Shown here: piece after piece, positions 23,318-36,291 of the stretch
Layout of the letters: the number at the start of each line of letters is the position of its first letter
Position numbering within the stretch: the first letter of the stretch is position 1
From: Fasciolopsis buskii
Lineage: Eukaryota; Platyhelminthes; Trematoda; Plagiorchiida; Fasciolidae
Assembly: GCA_008360955.1 (NCBI GenBank)
Contig: LUCM01008502.1
Span: forward strand, 58,258-122,257
Length of the DNA: 64,000 bases
Reading direction: 5' to 3'
Translations under genes and position numbers: made by a program
The notes under the pieces: model-generated
Told to the model about the DNA's origin: nothing
Database searches by the model: none
What the model saw: only the letters and a program-made list of their open reading frames with translations

Positions 23318-25359
23318 TCATTGAATGAAGGACAAAACTTTATCGTCCATTCGTGTGCACTGGGTTCGGCTAATAAAGTAATCAGACAGCCATGCTAATA
23401 AAGAACTGGGACAACTAAATGTTTGCAGGTTGTGGAGTAGAAGAGACCGTGGGACTGAGCCAAATGCCGACGAATAGTCTAGAAAAACGCGACGCACAGA
23501 TTTCACTGATGCGTATAAGGACTTACAAATGTGATGAATGTGGGAGGCGACAGTGTCCAAATTGGACCAGTTAGATTAATAGGCTAATTGAAATGGGTCG
23601 TCAGGAGGATACATAGAAGAACGCAGGCGCTTAAGTAAGACAGTCTCCGTCAGTTTAAGACCAGAAGACGTTAAGGCGATGGGGCGAAGACGTTTTGCTA
23701 AAGCAGTAGAATAGTTAGATTTAGGGATGGGAGTAATAGTGACGGGTCTCCAACACTCAGGGATAGAAGACGAGGTTAATGATGAGCTAATCAGAGAAGT
23801 GAATGCATTGGTCAGAGCCACAGGACCATGCCTTAAAAGAGCTGAGAACTGACTGTCAGGACCAACCGTTGTGGTAATTTTAGTGGTGCGGAGAAGATGG
23901 AGCACCTTGTCTCTAGAAGAACTTGTGACTGTCATATCAGTACCCTGACCAAATATGACCGGGTTATGATTGGAAGGATAGGTGAGAGCACGATTGATGT
24001 TGTCGATATCCGCAGGAGTTTTCGTATGCTTCTTCTTCTTCCCATACAACAGTCGAATGCCTTGCCATAGGAATCGATTGGTGTTACCACTCAACAGTTG
24101 GCTAGCGAACGTCATTTCGATGCGTCGGATCTCCGCTTTTATTAGGTTGGAAACGTACCGCATGCTTGAGTTATTACGAGATTTGTAGAAGTGCTCCTTG
24201 CATCGTCTTAGAGATTTCAGTTTCTGGGTGGAGATACGGCTATTTGAGACGAATAGTATTTCTGAGGGGCAGCAAATATCAAAGATTGCGTTGGCCGTCT
24301 CTGTGAATAGTTTGACATTGTCATTGAGCATTGATTCAAAAGAGAAACAGGTAAATGCGATTGAAGGGGATTTCTGAAGAAGAATAAGGTTGTTGCGTGA
24401 AAGGTTGCGGAGGCGAGCTCGGATTTGATTTGTTCAGCTGAAGGAATCGAATGCTGACCTAGAGTATATCTTGGGCTTTAACAAAGGCAAACAATGATCG
24501 CTACTTGAAATTGGAGTACGCAGTTTCAGGGCAAATAAATCGGGGTGGTTGGTAATAACTCTATCTAAAATGGAATTGCCCCTTTTGGGAGAAACGCAGA
24601 GATCAGTCAAATCAAATACAGTCAGTGGTGAGGTAGATGCATGATTAAAATCACCTACAATAATATGCAGATTATCCTCAGGAAGAGGAACAATGAACAC
24701 TAGGAAAGAGTCGAAAAAAGATGCGATATTTTGTAGCGAGCTAAAGGGGCCATGTATAAATTGTTTATGATAGTGCTGTTATGACGAGAAAACCTAGGAT
24801 GACACTGTGTCACGAGACAGTCAATTCCATTGAGAGAGTACGTATAAACAACTTCGGATTTGCCAGACCAGAAGGGGTTTATGTATGTTGCGACACCGCC
24901 TCCATTCTTCCTCTTGTTCGAAGCTCCGTCCTGCCGATGGAGTTTGAAGCTGTCTATCGACACGAGTGAATCAGCGAAATCCGGGTTCAGCCATGATTCT
25001 TGTATGCAGATGACACACATGTGAACATGGATCGGTGATTGAAGTGTAAGGGACAAGTTCGACATTTTCTTAAACGGAGAGCGGATGTTGGTACTGAACA
25101 ATGCCGGAATTGAGATCTTGGCTGGAAGGGTGCATTTAGGGGCTGCCTGCCAGCCAGCACGAGTGCCTCTTCTAGATCGATTAGAAGATCGTTGAGGTGC
25201 AACAATGGGTGATCCTAGTCCGTGTTGAGAAAGGATACGGTCCTTGAACAAAACTAATTCCGAGCGATTGTAGCGTCGAACGGAGAGCATGATCGAACCA
25301 AATATCCGAAAACAAAATAACGAAATAGGATAACACAAACTTGTGGCGCAGCCAGACAA
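23318..25359 (-). pseudogene. CR1/Jockey-type endonuclease and partial RT frame
   Basis: Starting at 25,359 the first frame has FSTNIRS near 25,100 (catalytic Asn), ICIQESWL near 24,995 (catalytic Glu), NGGGVATYI near 24,890 and YMAPLARYKISHLF near 24,740. After a one-base shift it continues with LHIIVGDFNHAS near 24,655, ILDRVITNHPDL near 24,560 and SSDHCLPL near 24,505, so all endonuclease catalytic positions remain. The RT part has VTITPIPKS and RPIALTSSGLKLTE near 23,670, DDPFQLAY, a stop, then VRRVFLDYSSAFGSVPRSLL near 23,450 (motif A with Asp) and WLSDYFISRTQCT near 23,355. The three frames 24,700-24,434, 24,331-23,576 and 23,560-23,318 are in the same phase and are separated only by stops. 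Confidence 0.88.
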
Positions 25360-25479
25360 AGGACGTGCTTAGAAAATGTCAAAAGTATTTGGAACTATGT
25401 CACGTTATTTGGAAGTTTCTCTCGGTTGGTGCATTCAGATCTCGTCTGTGTAAGTGTGAAATGTGTATGCACCGTAGGA

Positions 25480-26440
25480 TGCCTTAGTTTGCTGCTCACT
25501 ATGTCACAACATCCGGGCAGCTACTTTTACGGTTGCCCGAAAGAGCGGTATGTTCTTACCCAATCTGGAGTTTTTTAATTTAATTCTGAAATAACAGGAA
25601 AATATATGATTATACGTTCCGTAGTTATTACACGATTGTGTAAATAAATTAGGATGTATGTGATCGTGAATTGTGCCAATAGGCGAATTCGATACATGTT
25701 ACAATTTCAGTTGTTCCACTTCTACTTGTAATAAGAACAACTTTTTCTACTCAACTATGGACGTGGTTCAGAAATCCGTAGTACAGTTCCATTACTATCA
25801 GTGGTAGCAATTCTCTGATGGTGATAGATAGGTCATGCTGGTAACTGAAAGAAGGCAGATTGAATAATTCCAAAATCCGTGCATTAATTAAGGGAGGTAT
25901 TCTCGTAGATATTAGGAAGACTTCGGCTGAGATAATTATCTGGTGTGGACAAAACTCAATGACATTTTCGAACCAATTTTACTGGTAGTGGATGCGGAAT
26001 CGCCGCGTACGTTACCCTGATTATAGCTCAACACAACTGCGGCAGAATCGCACGGGTTATGTCGATCGACAAAATAATGGAAGACGCAGTTAATAACGGT
26101 GACCCAGCGGCCTGGTAAATATATGTGTAACCGCGATACCGTTCACATTCTATCCATTCTGGTGACATTCGGCCCCCTTTCCTAAGGCTTGCTCAGCCCA
26201 ACTGAATTATCAACGAACCACAGTCGTGGTTCTTCTGTGGACTCTTCAACAAAGAGCTCCCATGCACGCTCTTGACGCCACAGGTTAGATTCTAGTGAGG
26301 CATGCTAATTCCGTGTGCACAAGTATAAAGATTTTTGGACGACAGACTACCGGGTACGCATACCTGACAAGCGGCAGTGACCACGACACCGGTCGTGTAA
26401 TTTCGGAGAACTTTTGTTCACCCGTCTGGATACCACTTTC
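25480..26440. other. gene-free stretch
   Basis: No reading frame or repeat recognised between the presumed 5' side of the CR1-type LINE and the AT repeat at 26,443. Confidence 0.5.
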
Positions 26441-26442
26441 AG

Positions 26443-26469
26443 AATATATATATATATATATATATATAT
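26443..26469. repeat. (AT)n dinucleotide repeat
   Basis: Twenty-seven bases of uninterrupted alternating T and A. Confidence 0.95.
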
Positions 26470-29400
26470 GAAGAATTTTGGCCTGTCTTTTTTATCACCA
26501 TTGTTAGTGGCACCGGCTGTGACCTGTCTGAGGGTGAATACGTCAAACTTCATCCTGTCGATAAAAGATTAGACGCCCTTTCACTTTTGAGTTTTTCGAC
26601 ACGGTAAGATTTTGGTAGATTACTAATATAGATGAAAAACTGGAAAGAGAAGGAATAGCTCGCTGAACCATTGCTGAATTTTCAATTTATACATAAAAAT
26701 CCTTGCCATCGGACCATGATTTTCTAGAATTCTTATTGTTCTTGTCTTTGGTTGTCTAGTAGTTGTTTGTTAGTCCGTGTTTTCTATACCCCCCTGTTTG
26801 CCGGAAACCATGATGGACCGAATTAGGATTGCCATGCTGGTTATTGATTGTTGCATTCCTATAGCGCTACCAATCGTGTTAATACAAGATATTTAATTTG
26901 GTAACAAGGAACAATGTAACTTAGATCTGATGGCTGAGTTTCAGAAAGCCCGCATAACAAAATCTTTTTAATTACAAATGTAACATTTTGAGGACGTAAC
27001 TATCCATGTGTTAAGAAAATACAATGTGGTTTCTCGACCGTTCCTTGCGTTAGACACAAGTAAATAGGTAGACATCAGGTACCTCACGATGGCGTAACAA
27101 AGAGCCACCAAATTTTTACCGCACCACTAGGTTTAAGAGATCGTACTTATGGTATCTGCTGGTTGGGACAAGAATAAAAAAGTAACAAGAATAAGAAACG
27201 CTAACTGGATACACAGTCGTAATCATTCTGACTAGATGTTTACTATTACCAGCTGGGTCCAGGCTCCAGAGACTGAATTTTCTTCATCTTGAGGTGGCGC
27301 AATGGCATGGTGGGGTGGTTTGGATAGCTCTAAGACAGACAAAACTATGTGGAATGGTATTCCTTTTTGAAAGATGTTACCTTATCTCACCGGCCAATCA
27401 AATGAGAGCAAAAGAACTCCAGTTTCTTAGCATTGCGTAGTTCGACACCGCGAAACGCATGGAGTGAAATGGCTACACTAGTGAATAAAGGTTGGAGGGA
27501 GTAATTTGCGGGTCAAACGTTGGACTTAGGAATAGAGTACGTGTAAATTGGCTCAATTGTGGGTGGACATACTTGGATTTATTTTACTAGTGCTCAGAAC
27601 CAATGACACTGTTCATTCTCGTTTCTCTGGCTGTATAGAATGGACGGCAGTTGTCCAATAATCGTTCTAATAGTGAACACAATAGCATGCGAATTACGGG
27701 GTTTTGCGTGAGAAGTATTCCTGAGCTGCGGCAACACCTTAATGCTCTTTGTGCGTCTACCTGTGGAGTCAAATGCTTCATTTAAATGTCCAAAGGGAAA
27801 TCTCCTTCTGCGGTGATGGCAGCCCGAAAATGTTTATAAGCCAAACCCACCTGCTGGAGAAAACTGAAAACCAAGACAAAACTGACTCTAAGTCTGTTGC
27901 CGTAAATCGTGAAATTTAGAAATTTCCTTGCGCACATATTTAACGATTAAGGTTTCCGTTTAACAAATTACGGATTTTGTGGGAGAATGCGAAAATTATT
28001 TGCATTTTTTATTCTCGATATCCAACCGCACGAGAAGTCAGCATTTCTCTGAATTAGTATGATGCCTGATTTGTTTGTTCAGGATGTGTGAGCTTTTCAT
28101 CCCTGCTTTGGAACCGTTAGCTCTGACTTATTTCTTTTCGCACACCGGACAGTGTTTGAATCTGAATATTTTGATGCATTTACTTGAATCAAGTCTATGG
28201 GATTCGAGCTCATTTGGGGTACTGGAGCTGATAACATCTAACGAGAAGAACGTAGCAGTCCTTTCGGAGGTTAAACATATTTTTGAAAATTTGCTTCAGC
28301 TTTGATGCAGCGTGAAAAATCTGCTACTAAGGCAGCCATCTCCAAAAACTTGAATATTTTGTGGTATCACCATAGATGTTTTTAATTAACTATGGTTACA
28401 GTTATCACAGTTATTAGGAATAATGACGCTACCCTTAGGGAAAGTGGACCACTTAATTTTACTCCTTCCGGTCACTCCATGGATTTACCCGTAACATTCT
28501 TTGTGATAGCCTCCAAATTGCAAGCAGGTTTACGGCGGATCAGGAAAAAAAGATCAATGTATCGATGAGGCTGAACCCTTTTGCTAGTTTATGCTTTCGT
28601 CACAGCGAAGAAGCGCATTTGGAATTTGCTGGATAAAGGATCACCGCAGAAAAGCATCTGTTGAGGAGTCAGCAAATTATCGTATGAAGTCCAATTAATC
28701 AACTAAATAAACTAGGCTCACAAGTGATTGGTCCACTAATGTATTGAAAGGTTTGACCACCGAGCATACACATTTGTGGATGTTATCTGCCAAAGTGCAT
28801 CTGAATTCGCCTTACATTCTGCACGGACAGTCAGGTTCATATCACCTTTTGTCTAAATTGTCCCGTCACTCGCTCATTCAATGCTTCGTTGTCTGCAACG
28901 TTGACAAAGGTCATTAATTCTGTTTCACTTTCCCGGTTCGTGAGGTTAAGTGACTGAAGGGCGAACATACATACCATAGAGGGATACTTCAGATTATGAA
29001 GAAGAGTGGGGAGTTACACTACTGATGCTTAAAGAACACCACCCAAGCTAAGAGTGGAAAGGAAAGAACTCATGAACCTCCGAATAATAACCATCCACAA
29101 ACGCGCGCAGGCGGAAATGTACCCAATCACTCTAGCATTAGCGTGTCTGCTTTGTGGTGTCTGCTGTCGCCAAGTCAATGTGTGACCAGTCGTCCATTCA
29201 CTCTGATGGCTCATAAACATGGGTAGTTTCGTCGATGTCACTAAAATGATACTGATGTGGTTATTCTGGTGGCTAGCAGACGACGCTTATTTGTTGCATC
29301 TCTTTAGTCCAAACAATGATTCAAAGGAAACCTAAAGGGTATATGATGCCGCGGTTGGTACGAATCTGAATGACATTGGCTTCTGGTTCGATGGTAGGTG

Positions 29401-32370
29401 GTAGGATTCATTCCCTAACTTGGTATTTCTGTCTTCCCTTGGTCTGTAGCGACATGATGATTCTACCTTTCCGCGCAGTCATTTTTCACTCAAAGATTAA
29501 TTTAGGACGGCCCGCCTGCTTCATGAAGACGGTTAAACTTGTTGCTCACTGATCACATCACAAACGTTGCTCCCGAACAAATTTCCTCACTTTTCACCTT
29601 GTCCGTTTCGAAATTGGCGAAAAACATCTAAAGGAAAGCTATCCCAAAGAAATAAGAATGGAAGTCAGTGTACGACTAATAAAATATTAAGCATAACAGA
29701 AATAGGTACCTGAAAGTATCATGTGGAATTAATATTCAATTGGAAGACTACATCTTTTTAAATTCATGCATTTCATTCTCCCAGCGTTTTACTCGTAAAA
29801 GCCCCGTCACAATATAACTTCTAAAAAGTACTTGAATTTCTTTTCTTTACCAACGATGATCATCTGATATCCTGAAGCGTATAAACTTACGCAACTAAAC
29901 TAAGAGAAATCTCTCAGTAATGCACTTTCGCCAGCGTTGAAACTTGCTGCTGAATATACTGCTGCGCCGCTTACCCCAACCCAGGCCATAATACATCATG
30001 CCAGAAGCATCCCTAGCTTGATAATTGCTTCAGGTCCCTTTTTTGTAACCTTCCATAAAGTTTTGCATTGTCTTTAGAAAGATAAAGTAGCCATTAAAAA
30101 CTGTCAAAATGAGGAGGTAAACGGTGGTTTAAAGGCTTCAGCTCACGACTTTTATGGCGACAGACCAAGAGAAAAGTCTCTCGGCCACCACTCTTGTGCA
30201 TGTTTGAAAACCATAAATACCCTTCTTGCTTTCGTCCAAAGAGCCCTTTTATTGGATCCATGTGGTAGTAGTTTCAAGATGTGTACTCCAACTGACAAGC
30301 TATTCACTCGTGGCCCTGCGCAATGACCCCAATGGTCAGCCTTATCTATCAAGTGTTTTTCGTGTTTCAATTTTCTACATTCTGATTTCTCAAAACTAAA
30401 CAATTTTTTATCTACAAGTTCGTTCATTCTGAGTTGAAGTTATTGCATTAATGCACACGGTGGTAGATTAAATCCGACTGCCAAAGGATCATTAATCCAA
30501 GGACCAATTCTCACCGACTGAGCTTCAGTTTAATGCCACTAAAACTGTTTTCAGTTATTATTAATTGTCAGACAAGGCCATCAGGTATTCTTTGTGTAGT
30601 ATCTCCTCTCTGATTAGTGTGGCCCAAGTCTAAAATTTTACCCAATTACACGAATTACCGCAGCAACAACCGAAACCCCGACAATATCTGGCAATGATAG
30701 GAAATCAGCGTGTAACCTTGTCTGAATTTCTGTCTGATGACACTAATCAATAACAATAAGAGAAATCAAAACGACCATAGTTAATCTATTTGGCATTTCG
30801 ACAAAATTTCATACTCTGTTTGCATTAGGGCTCTTGATATCGTTTATCCGTATTATTAGCACGATAACGTCAAAAAGTACTGACTGACATGTCAACAAAC
30901 AATTCTTTAGTTTCATCACCATTAAGATGAAAAAACACCAACTAGGATTGACTGTAGCGCACAAAATTCCGATTCATGCCCTAGTAACATTTTTTGCCAA
31001 GTCAGCGGACTCACGTGACACCATATTTTATGACTGGATACTAAAAGTACTCTCGATAAAAACATACAAAACTTATTGGGTGTACCTCAGCCGAATGTCG
31101 ATATACATGTAGCTGTGAACATGATTAATAAATATGTGGTTCAACTGACGTGCGGTTTTCGTCTTCCATGTATTTGGGCCATATAGTAACCCCGTGGTGG
31201 TGATGGTAAGTTTTCTTAATCTGTCGTTGCTGTTTTCCTCAGAAGTGAATTCTAAGAATATGATCTGAACTCAGTCGTTATTTACAATGTCTTCATGTAC
31301 GGTGGGTTGTTGTCCTTCATTGAAGCAAAATTCTGTTAAAAATTAACCCTCACAGGTTGTTCCGTTAAGACATACCGCAAACTAGTTCGGAAAGGAGGAA
31401 GAATATCACCGTAATCAGGTACCTGTAATTCTAGATCCACACTCCGAATTACTTCTATACTTGTGATTATTTTCACGGCTTGCAAACGGAATGTTTCAAC
31501 AATCGGGAACTGAGTTCTTCTCTGATTCACATGGAATTATCCGAGTGACTCAAACTTCTTACAGGGAATGTACCACCCTAGACCGAATCTCACTTAAAAG
31601 TACTCACTTAGTAAGAATCAGTCTATACGATGGGATATGGAGGTTCAGATTAACTAGTGTACCAAGAATGACAAGTCACATTCATCTTAGCTTGGACTGT
31701 TTGATGGAACATTATTGTCAACTGGCATAACAAGAAGGCTGGCTACAAGCGGTTGTCTTCTTCGACAAAAGATAAAATCATATATAGAAGTTCAGAACTA
31801 AATGAAGTGCAATAAAATATTTTTTCGGCGAAACACCGCCTGGGTGATCGCGACTGATCTCTATCTGTGTTTGAAACATTTCATTCCGGCCAGGTTCTCC
31901 TTTCATAATCGTATAACTTCCTTTCACTAGACATTAGCCACCTGATTATTTTGAACAAACGAGTAGTTAAATCGGACCAGGTAAACTGGTTAACTTAATT
32001 ATAGCAATGGGAAAACTTCCTAAGACAGAAGAAAGAGGTATTCTTGCCATCGTGATTTATTGCAACTCCGGAGAGTTATATCTTAGAGACTGATATAATT
32101 CAAGTGCATACAGTCCCAGCGTTTCAGTGACACAAAAGTCAATACTTTACAATGAACGATAATCGGCGAAAGCCAAGGCATTATTGAGAGAAAAAAAATG
32201 GATTTTTATGAGTGAGTACTCGCAAAATATGTGCATAAATCAGCCGTTAAAAAGTCTAAATGGGAAAGTTTGCCCAGTCCTGCAAAAATCTGACTTGATG
32301 GGAGGCTTTCGATTAGTTATTGGGACATTTATCATGTCTGAACGAACTTAACATGGCGACTGTCACCGTC
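26470..32370. other. gene-free stretch, nothing recognised
   Basis: AT-rich sequence with short frames. The minus-strand frame 30,152-30,427 (91 codons, rich in Lys, His and Trp) stands out slightly but has no known domain and no visible splice partners. No LINE box, pol III box pair or tandem array was noticed. Confidence 0.45.
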
Positions 32371-32377
32371 TCGAGCA

Positions 32378-32460
32378 GTCGCTGGGTGGCATAGTAGAAA
32401 CATGCGCTTTTCAGATAAGATATCCGGGTTCAAAACCTGGGTGTTATGGTGGATATGGAC
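32378..32460 (+). repeat. tRNA-derived SINE head
   Basis: A perfect A box (TGGCATAGTAG, 32,387-32,397) and a perfect B box (GGTTCAAAACC, 32,427-32,437) are 29 bases apart. The B box sits in a five-pair T-arm-like stem (CCGGG with CCTGG). No matching acceptor stem is found, so this is a tRNA-derived SINE or tRNA pseudogene. It is not clearly related to the 55.4 kb family. Confidence 0.55.
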
Positions 32461-32469
32461 CAATAAAAA

Positions 32470-33415
32470 GCTTTAACAAGGCAAATTGAGTCCAGTGTTT
32501 CCCGAGTGTAGGTTCACCACAGGATCCGAGGTTTGTGTGTGAAAATTAGTCATAAGGAAGAGTCACTCAAGATCACTTTTTGTAAATATTTGCAACCTGT
32601 CACCGCTGCGACTACGAAATGGAAAAATACATGTTCTTTCATATCCAGAGCCACCAATTTTTGTTTCGCAGAAGCACAAAGCTGAACTGGAGCCGACAAT
32701 AATTCACATACACCTCACATAACTCCGGCATCTTAATTCCTAGTGTACTGCACCATATTAGTTCGAAGAAGATGAGGGTCAAAGCTGGGAAACTGGATTT
32801 TGCCTAAAACAAAATAACGAAAGCTCACAACACCTCGTAAATAGAGCTATACAAACTTTCGATACTTCAGCAATGCACTAAATTTCATTTCTGTTTAGTT
32901 TTTTTCAGCCACTAGCCTTGTACCAACATGATCTGCTTCTGATTGACATTTCACAGCCCCTCATAGTCAAAGGAGAAACAAGAACGCGAAATAGTCAGAT
33001 CCCAAATGGGAATTAATAAATTAAAGAGCCATATAGAAAAAGAAAGATTTCGAGTACTAGAACGACATTGACTGTCATACCATCTATTGTCCCCAACCAT
33101 AGCTTGAAGGAATGTAATGTACCCCAGCAAGATTGTTTAACAAGATCTAAACGGTTCAGTCCGTTGGATGAGTACTGTACAGCTGTTTCATCCTTGTTAG
33201 GAATCATCAGCAGTGCATATCCATCGCGCCCGAACTGGGTCGCGCGTACCCGAACTAGGACGAACGATTCTGAGTCGAACGCCTTAGCCTTAGCCGCTAC
33301 CGGGCAGGCTGTACAGTGCTTCCATGGTTTCTTTATGCTGAGTTGGGCGATGATATCGCATGGTGAATTATTTCATGAAAACATTTAATCTCCTACTACT
33401 AAAATAAGTGAATTT
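32470..33415. other. gene-free stretch
   Basis: Short frames only. The 16-base string shared with 16,993 and 25,310 lies at 32,807-32,822. Confidence 0.5.
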
Positions 33416-33419
33416 GTTT

Positions 33420-35110
33420 GACACACCCTTCAGTGAGAATCAGCCTTGAGAACGGCTCGTTTAATTAAGTCGAACACCGCTTTTAGATCAGAGAAGACAG
33501 AGATCACGGGTCATAGCGAGCTATCCTGTTCCAAGGCCTGTCGAGGAAAGATGATGAGTGAGGCCTCAACAGGATCCGAAATGGGATTGATTCCCATCCA
33601 CTAGAGAGGGAGAGGAGAATCACGTCCGCAAGTATTTTGAGGGCAATACTTACCAAAACAGTTCCTCTAGGAATTTCGTAAGAGAAACTACCAGCCTTTT
33701 TGAAAATCGGTACGATCACCGATTCACAACAGTCCTTAGGTATATGTCACCTACGCCGAAGTTCATACCAGCGATTTTCTTAACCCCTGCCAACACTTTT
33801 CATGGTGGATGAAGAATGGTGAAACCCCACCTTGTCCTGTTGCCTTACGACTATTGAGAAGGCACACCTGCCTGATCCCATGATTCACTGGTATCTATGC
33901 GCGTTATTTCAGTTGCCAAACAAATTACTTTTCAGTGTATTCTGCATAATGCTGCAGACAAAGGTATTGAGAGTGAGTAAGTTAGCCGTCGAATTCCTTG
34001 ATCACCTCAATGCCACTTCGTGAACCAGCATTCTTAATCGGTCTGTGTTGCAATAATAGTCAGCGACCCCAACCTCCTGGATTTCCCTAAATTTCCTTGT
34101 CCACCATTGCTGCCGGTCACTTCTAAGGCTCTTGGTCAGCTGATGTCTCAGGTGTTTAAGCATCTTAGTGTATGTGACAGTCGGATGTAGTGACTTAGGC
34201 GCGTTTAAGAAAACCACTGAAGTCGAAGGTATTTATTGATTTTGAAGTGTAAAATGACATGAATTCTGCTTATCAGTTGCCAGTGGGTGCAGGACTTCTT
34301 TGATAAGCTCTTTTTGTTCGGTTGAATCCCAGACATTTCGTCGTGACAACAATCATGCCAAAAGCCCCCACCGAAATGAATTCGGCTACTATTGTCTACA
34401 ACCAGCTGTCCACGACTTTCCGGTTCGTGTTGGTATGACCACAGACTAGGCAAAATGAAACCCAGCAGAACTGATTTAAGTCCACAGGAGTTGACTAAAG
34501 TGGTTGACAATCTTCAAAGGGTCCAGGCCACGGGCAATGTGGTCATCTGGAATCGAAGCCGATGTCGTCTTGTATGGGAAAACTTTTGTTCGCCAAGAAC
34601 AATTTGTGGCTGGAACAAACTTAGATGAAGCGATCATCGTTGTCGATGCGATCTACTGGTACAGAAAATCGGCCTCCGATGTGCCGTTGCATTTTAGCTT
34701 AGCAGCAAATTGATACGTTTAAGTACCAGCGCAGACTACAACGTCCGCTGAATTCACACCTCTCAGTAATCGGCGTAAATCACGAGTGATTTAGTCTTTG
34801 ACCTCAGGAGAGCTACGATCGCTGTAAGCAGACACACATATGACCAATAAACAATGACATTGCAGTCAGCTGATATGAACACACAAAGAACCGTCCAAAT
34901 ATAACTTTACATAAATGACTGTTGGATGGCGTCCATTTTAACACTACAAGCCAGGATCGCACGTTCACGCCAACATGACCACAAGAACCAGGAGCTGGAT
35001 TACCATGCACGCAAACCGTGAAGATTACATCTGTTTTACTGTCAAGAGCTCTGTCTAGGTGGAACTTGCTGTCCCAACCAGTTTGGCGTGCGAAAACTGA
35101 AAGCATCTAA
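33420..35110 (-). mobile_element. RTE-type LINE copy E, endonuclease to RT motif A
   Basis: Minus-strand boxes in order: WDSKFHLDRALD near 35,055; SSPEVKD and LRRLLRGVNSADVVVCAGT near 34,730-34,800 (family: SSPEVKDEF...DVVVVAGDLN); LRHQLTKSLRSDRQQWW near 34,130 (the linker before RT); RKATGQGGVSP near 33,835 (family: KAAGPDG); MIVPIFKKAGSFSYEIPRGT and LVSIALKILADVIL near 33,620-33,715; and a motif A remnant VFSDLKAVFDLIKRAVL near 33,480. Frames change repeatedly. Nothing of motif B or later is found below 33,420, so the 3' half is missing or too decayed to see. Losing the 3' half is unusual for a LINE and suggests a later deletion or rearrangement. Confidence 0.78.
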
Positions 35111-35478
35111 GTGAGTTCAGTTTATAGTCCACTGAAATTCTTCGTGTCATCAGCGGTGCCGGGTTTCTGTCTCGGTAAAATGACGTCGGTTTGATTACAC
35201 GGGATGAGGTAGATTTCTAGCTAATGCAAATGCAAGCGTTCAACGATTTGCGCATCTGGTTAACGCATAAGCTAACCGACTTTTTCTGTTCAATCCTTCC
35301 TAGACAGATGAAGTGACCCACTGCAAACATGCGCACAAAGACCAATTAGATCGGCTTGTTCACTCGATGGATTTCGGCGGAAGCCAATTGCATTTCTCGA
35401 CTATGATCCATGCAGTGAACCGAAAAACATCCATTTCCAAACGCCTCACTGTTACCCACCTGAACACCGTCGATCAAG

Positions 35479-35610
35479 CGGTAATAAAAATAATAATGGT
35501 AACAGTAGTAGCAGTAGTAAACAAAGTGGTGTTTTTTCGATGGGAGATAGAAAATATTATTATTACCGTCGAAGTAGGCATAATGACAATGATCACCATA
35601 GTAAAATTTG
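35479..35610. repeat. imperfect trinucleotide-rich tract with inverted arms
   Basis: Degenerate TAA/GTA triplets run from 35,479 and TAT/TTA triplets from 35,551. CGGTAATA (35,479-35,486) and TATTACCG (35,561-35,568) are exact inverted copies about 75 bases apart. The 114-codon plus-strand frame across it (35,313-35,657) is Ile/Val/Thr-rich because of the repeat and is not a credible gene. Confidence 0.5.
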
Positions 35611-36291
35611 CGCATTTAGTGGCAATATTTATAGTTTTCAATTCGTATGAATTTTAGAGAACTCTGTATATTTCATGGGTTCCTCCCAAAGGCATGTCTT
35701 ACTAACAGGCATGAACGGTTTATTTTCATTTGTAACCAACTCACTTCTACGTGTGCATAGAATGCACTCAGATCTACTTACTTCTGTGTCCAAATTGTCA
35801 CCGCCTGTTTCGGTTTTAAGGTTAGACAAGTACATCACGGTCTATTACTAGGCGGGAGGGTAGTCGCGCGGATGCATTTTCAAAACTCGCGGAAGTGCAA
35901 GGGAGGTTATGTCCATGCGTAGAAATGACAGCAGCTGCCGGACATGGACACTAAAAAGTTAGCTCAGTCTACTGATCTTTTGTCGATAGGACTCTATTCG
36001 GGTCTACTCATTACTAACAGCGCACTCTTGAGTACAATGGAACAACATTATCGGTTGCTCTATCTTGACATCATTAGGTTGAAGGCGAAAAACTGAAACA
36101 TGAGAGCAGAAAAAGCACAAAACTGGGGAAAATACAGGTAACGAAGAATTTCGAATGTTCTAACTCCACCAACACGACAGATTGTCATTAGCAGTTGACC
36201 TTGTTAGTTACCTGCTGCGCGAGTCACGATTATTCTTGATAGATCACAATGCTTCAGTTAAGGTCACGAACGGACATTTCTCATTTTTACT

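Larger units (their letters stand above)
23087..25480 (-). mobile_element. CR1/Jockey-type LINE with deleted RT core
   Basis: A non-LTR retrotransposon distinct from the RTE copies. Sense is the minus strand. The protein opens with an Arg-rich N-terminal tail (RSSNRSRRGTRAG near 25,160), followed by the APE-like endonuclease, the linker, RT motifs 0-A and a C-terminal tail that ends at TAA 23,087. The defects are few: one frameshift near 24,702, TGA at 24,434, TAA at 23,576, TGA at 23,318 and TAG at 23,216. RT motifs B to E, including the FADD box, are missing between about 23,335 and 23,315, and the reading frame on both sides of the gap is the same. The element's 5' end lies somewhere upstream of 25,360 and is not defined. 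Confidence 0.88.

Noticed and set aside
30152..30427. 91-codon minus-strand frame
   Set aside because: Not recognised and without splice or repeat support.
32378..32460. Functional tRNA gene
   Set aside because: A and B boxes and a T-arm-like stem are present, but no acceptor stem pairs, so it is a SINE head or pseudogene.
35313..35657. 114-codon plus-strand frame
   Set aside because: Its Ile/Val/Thr-rich part is generated by a degenerate trinucleotide tract.
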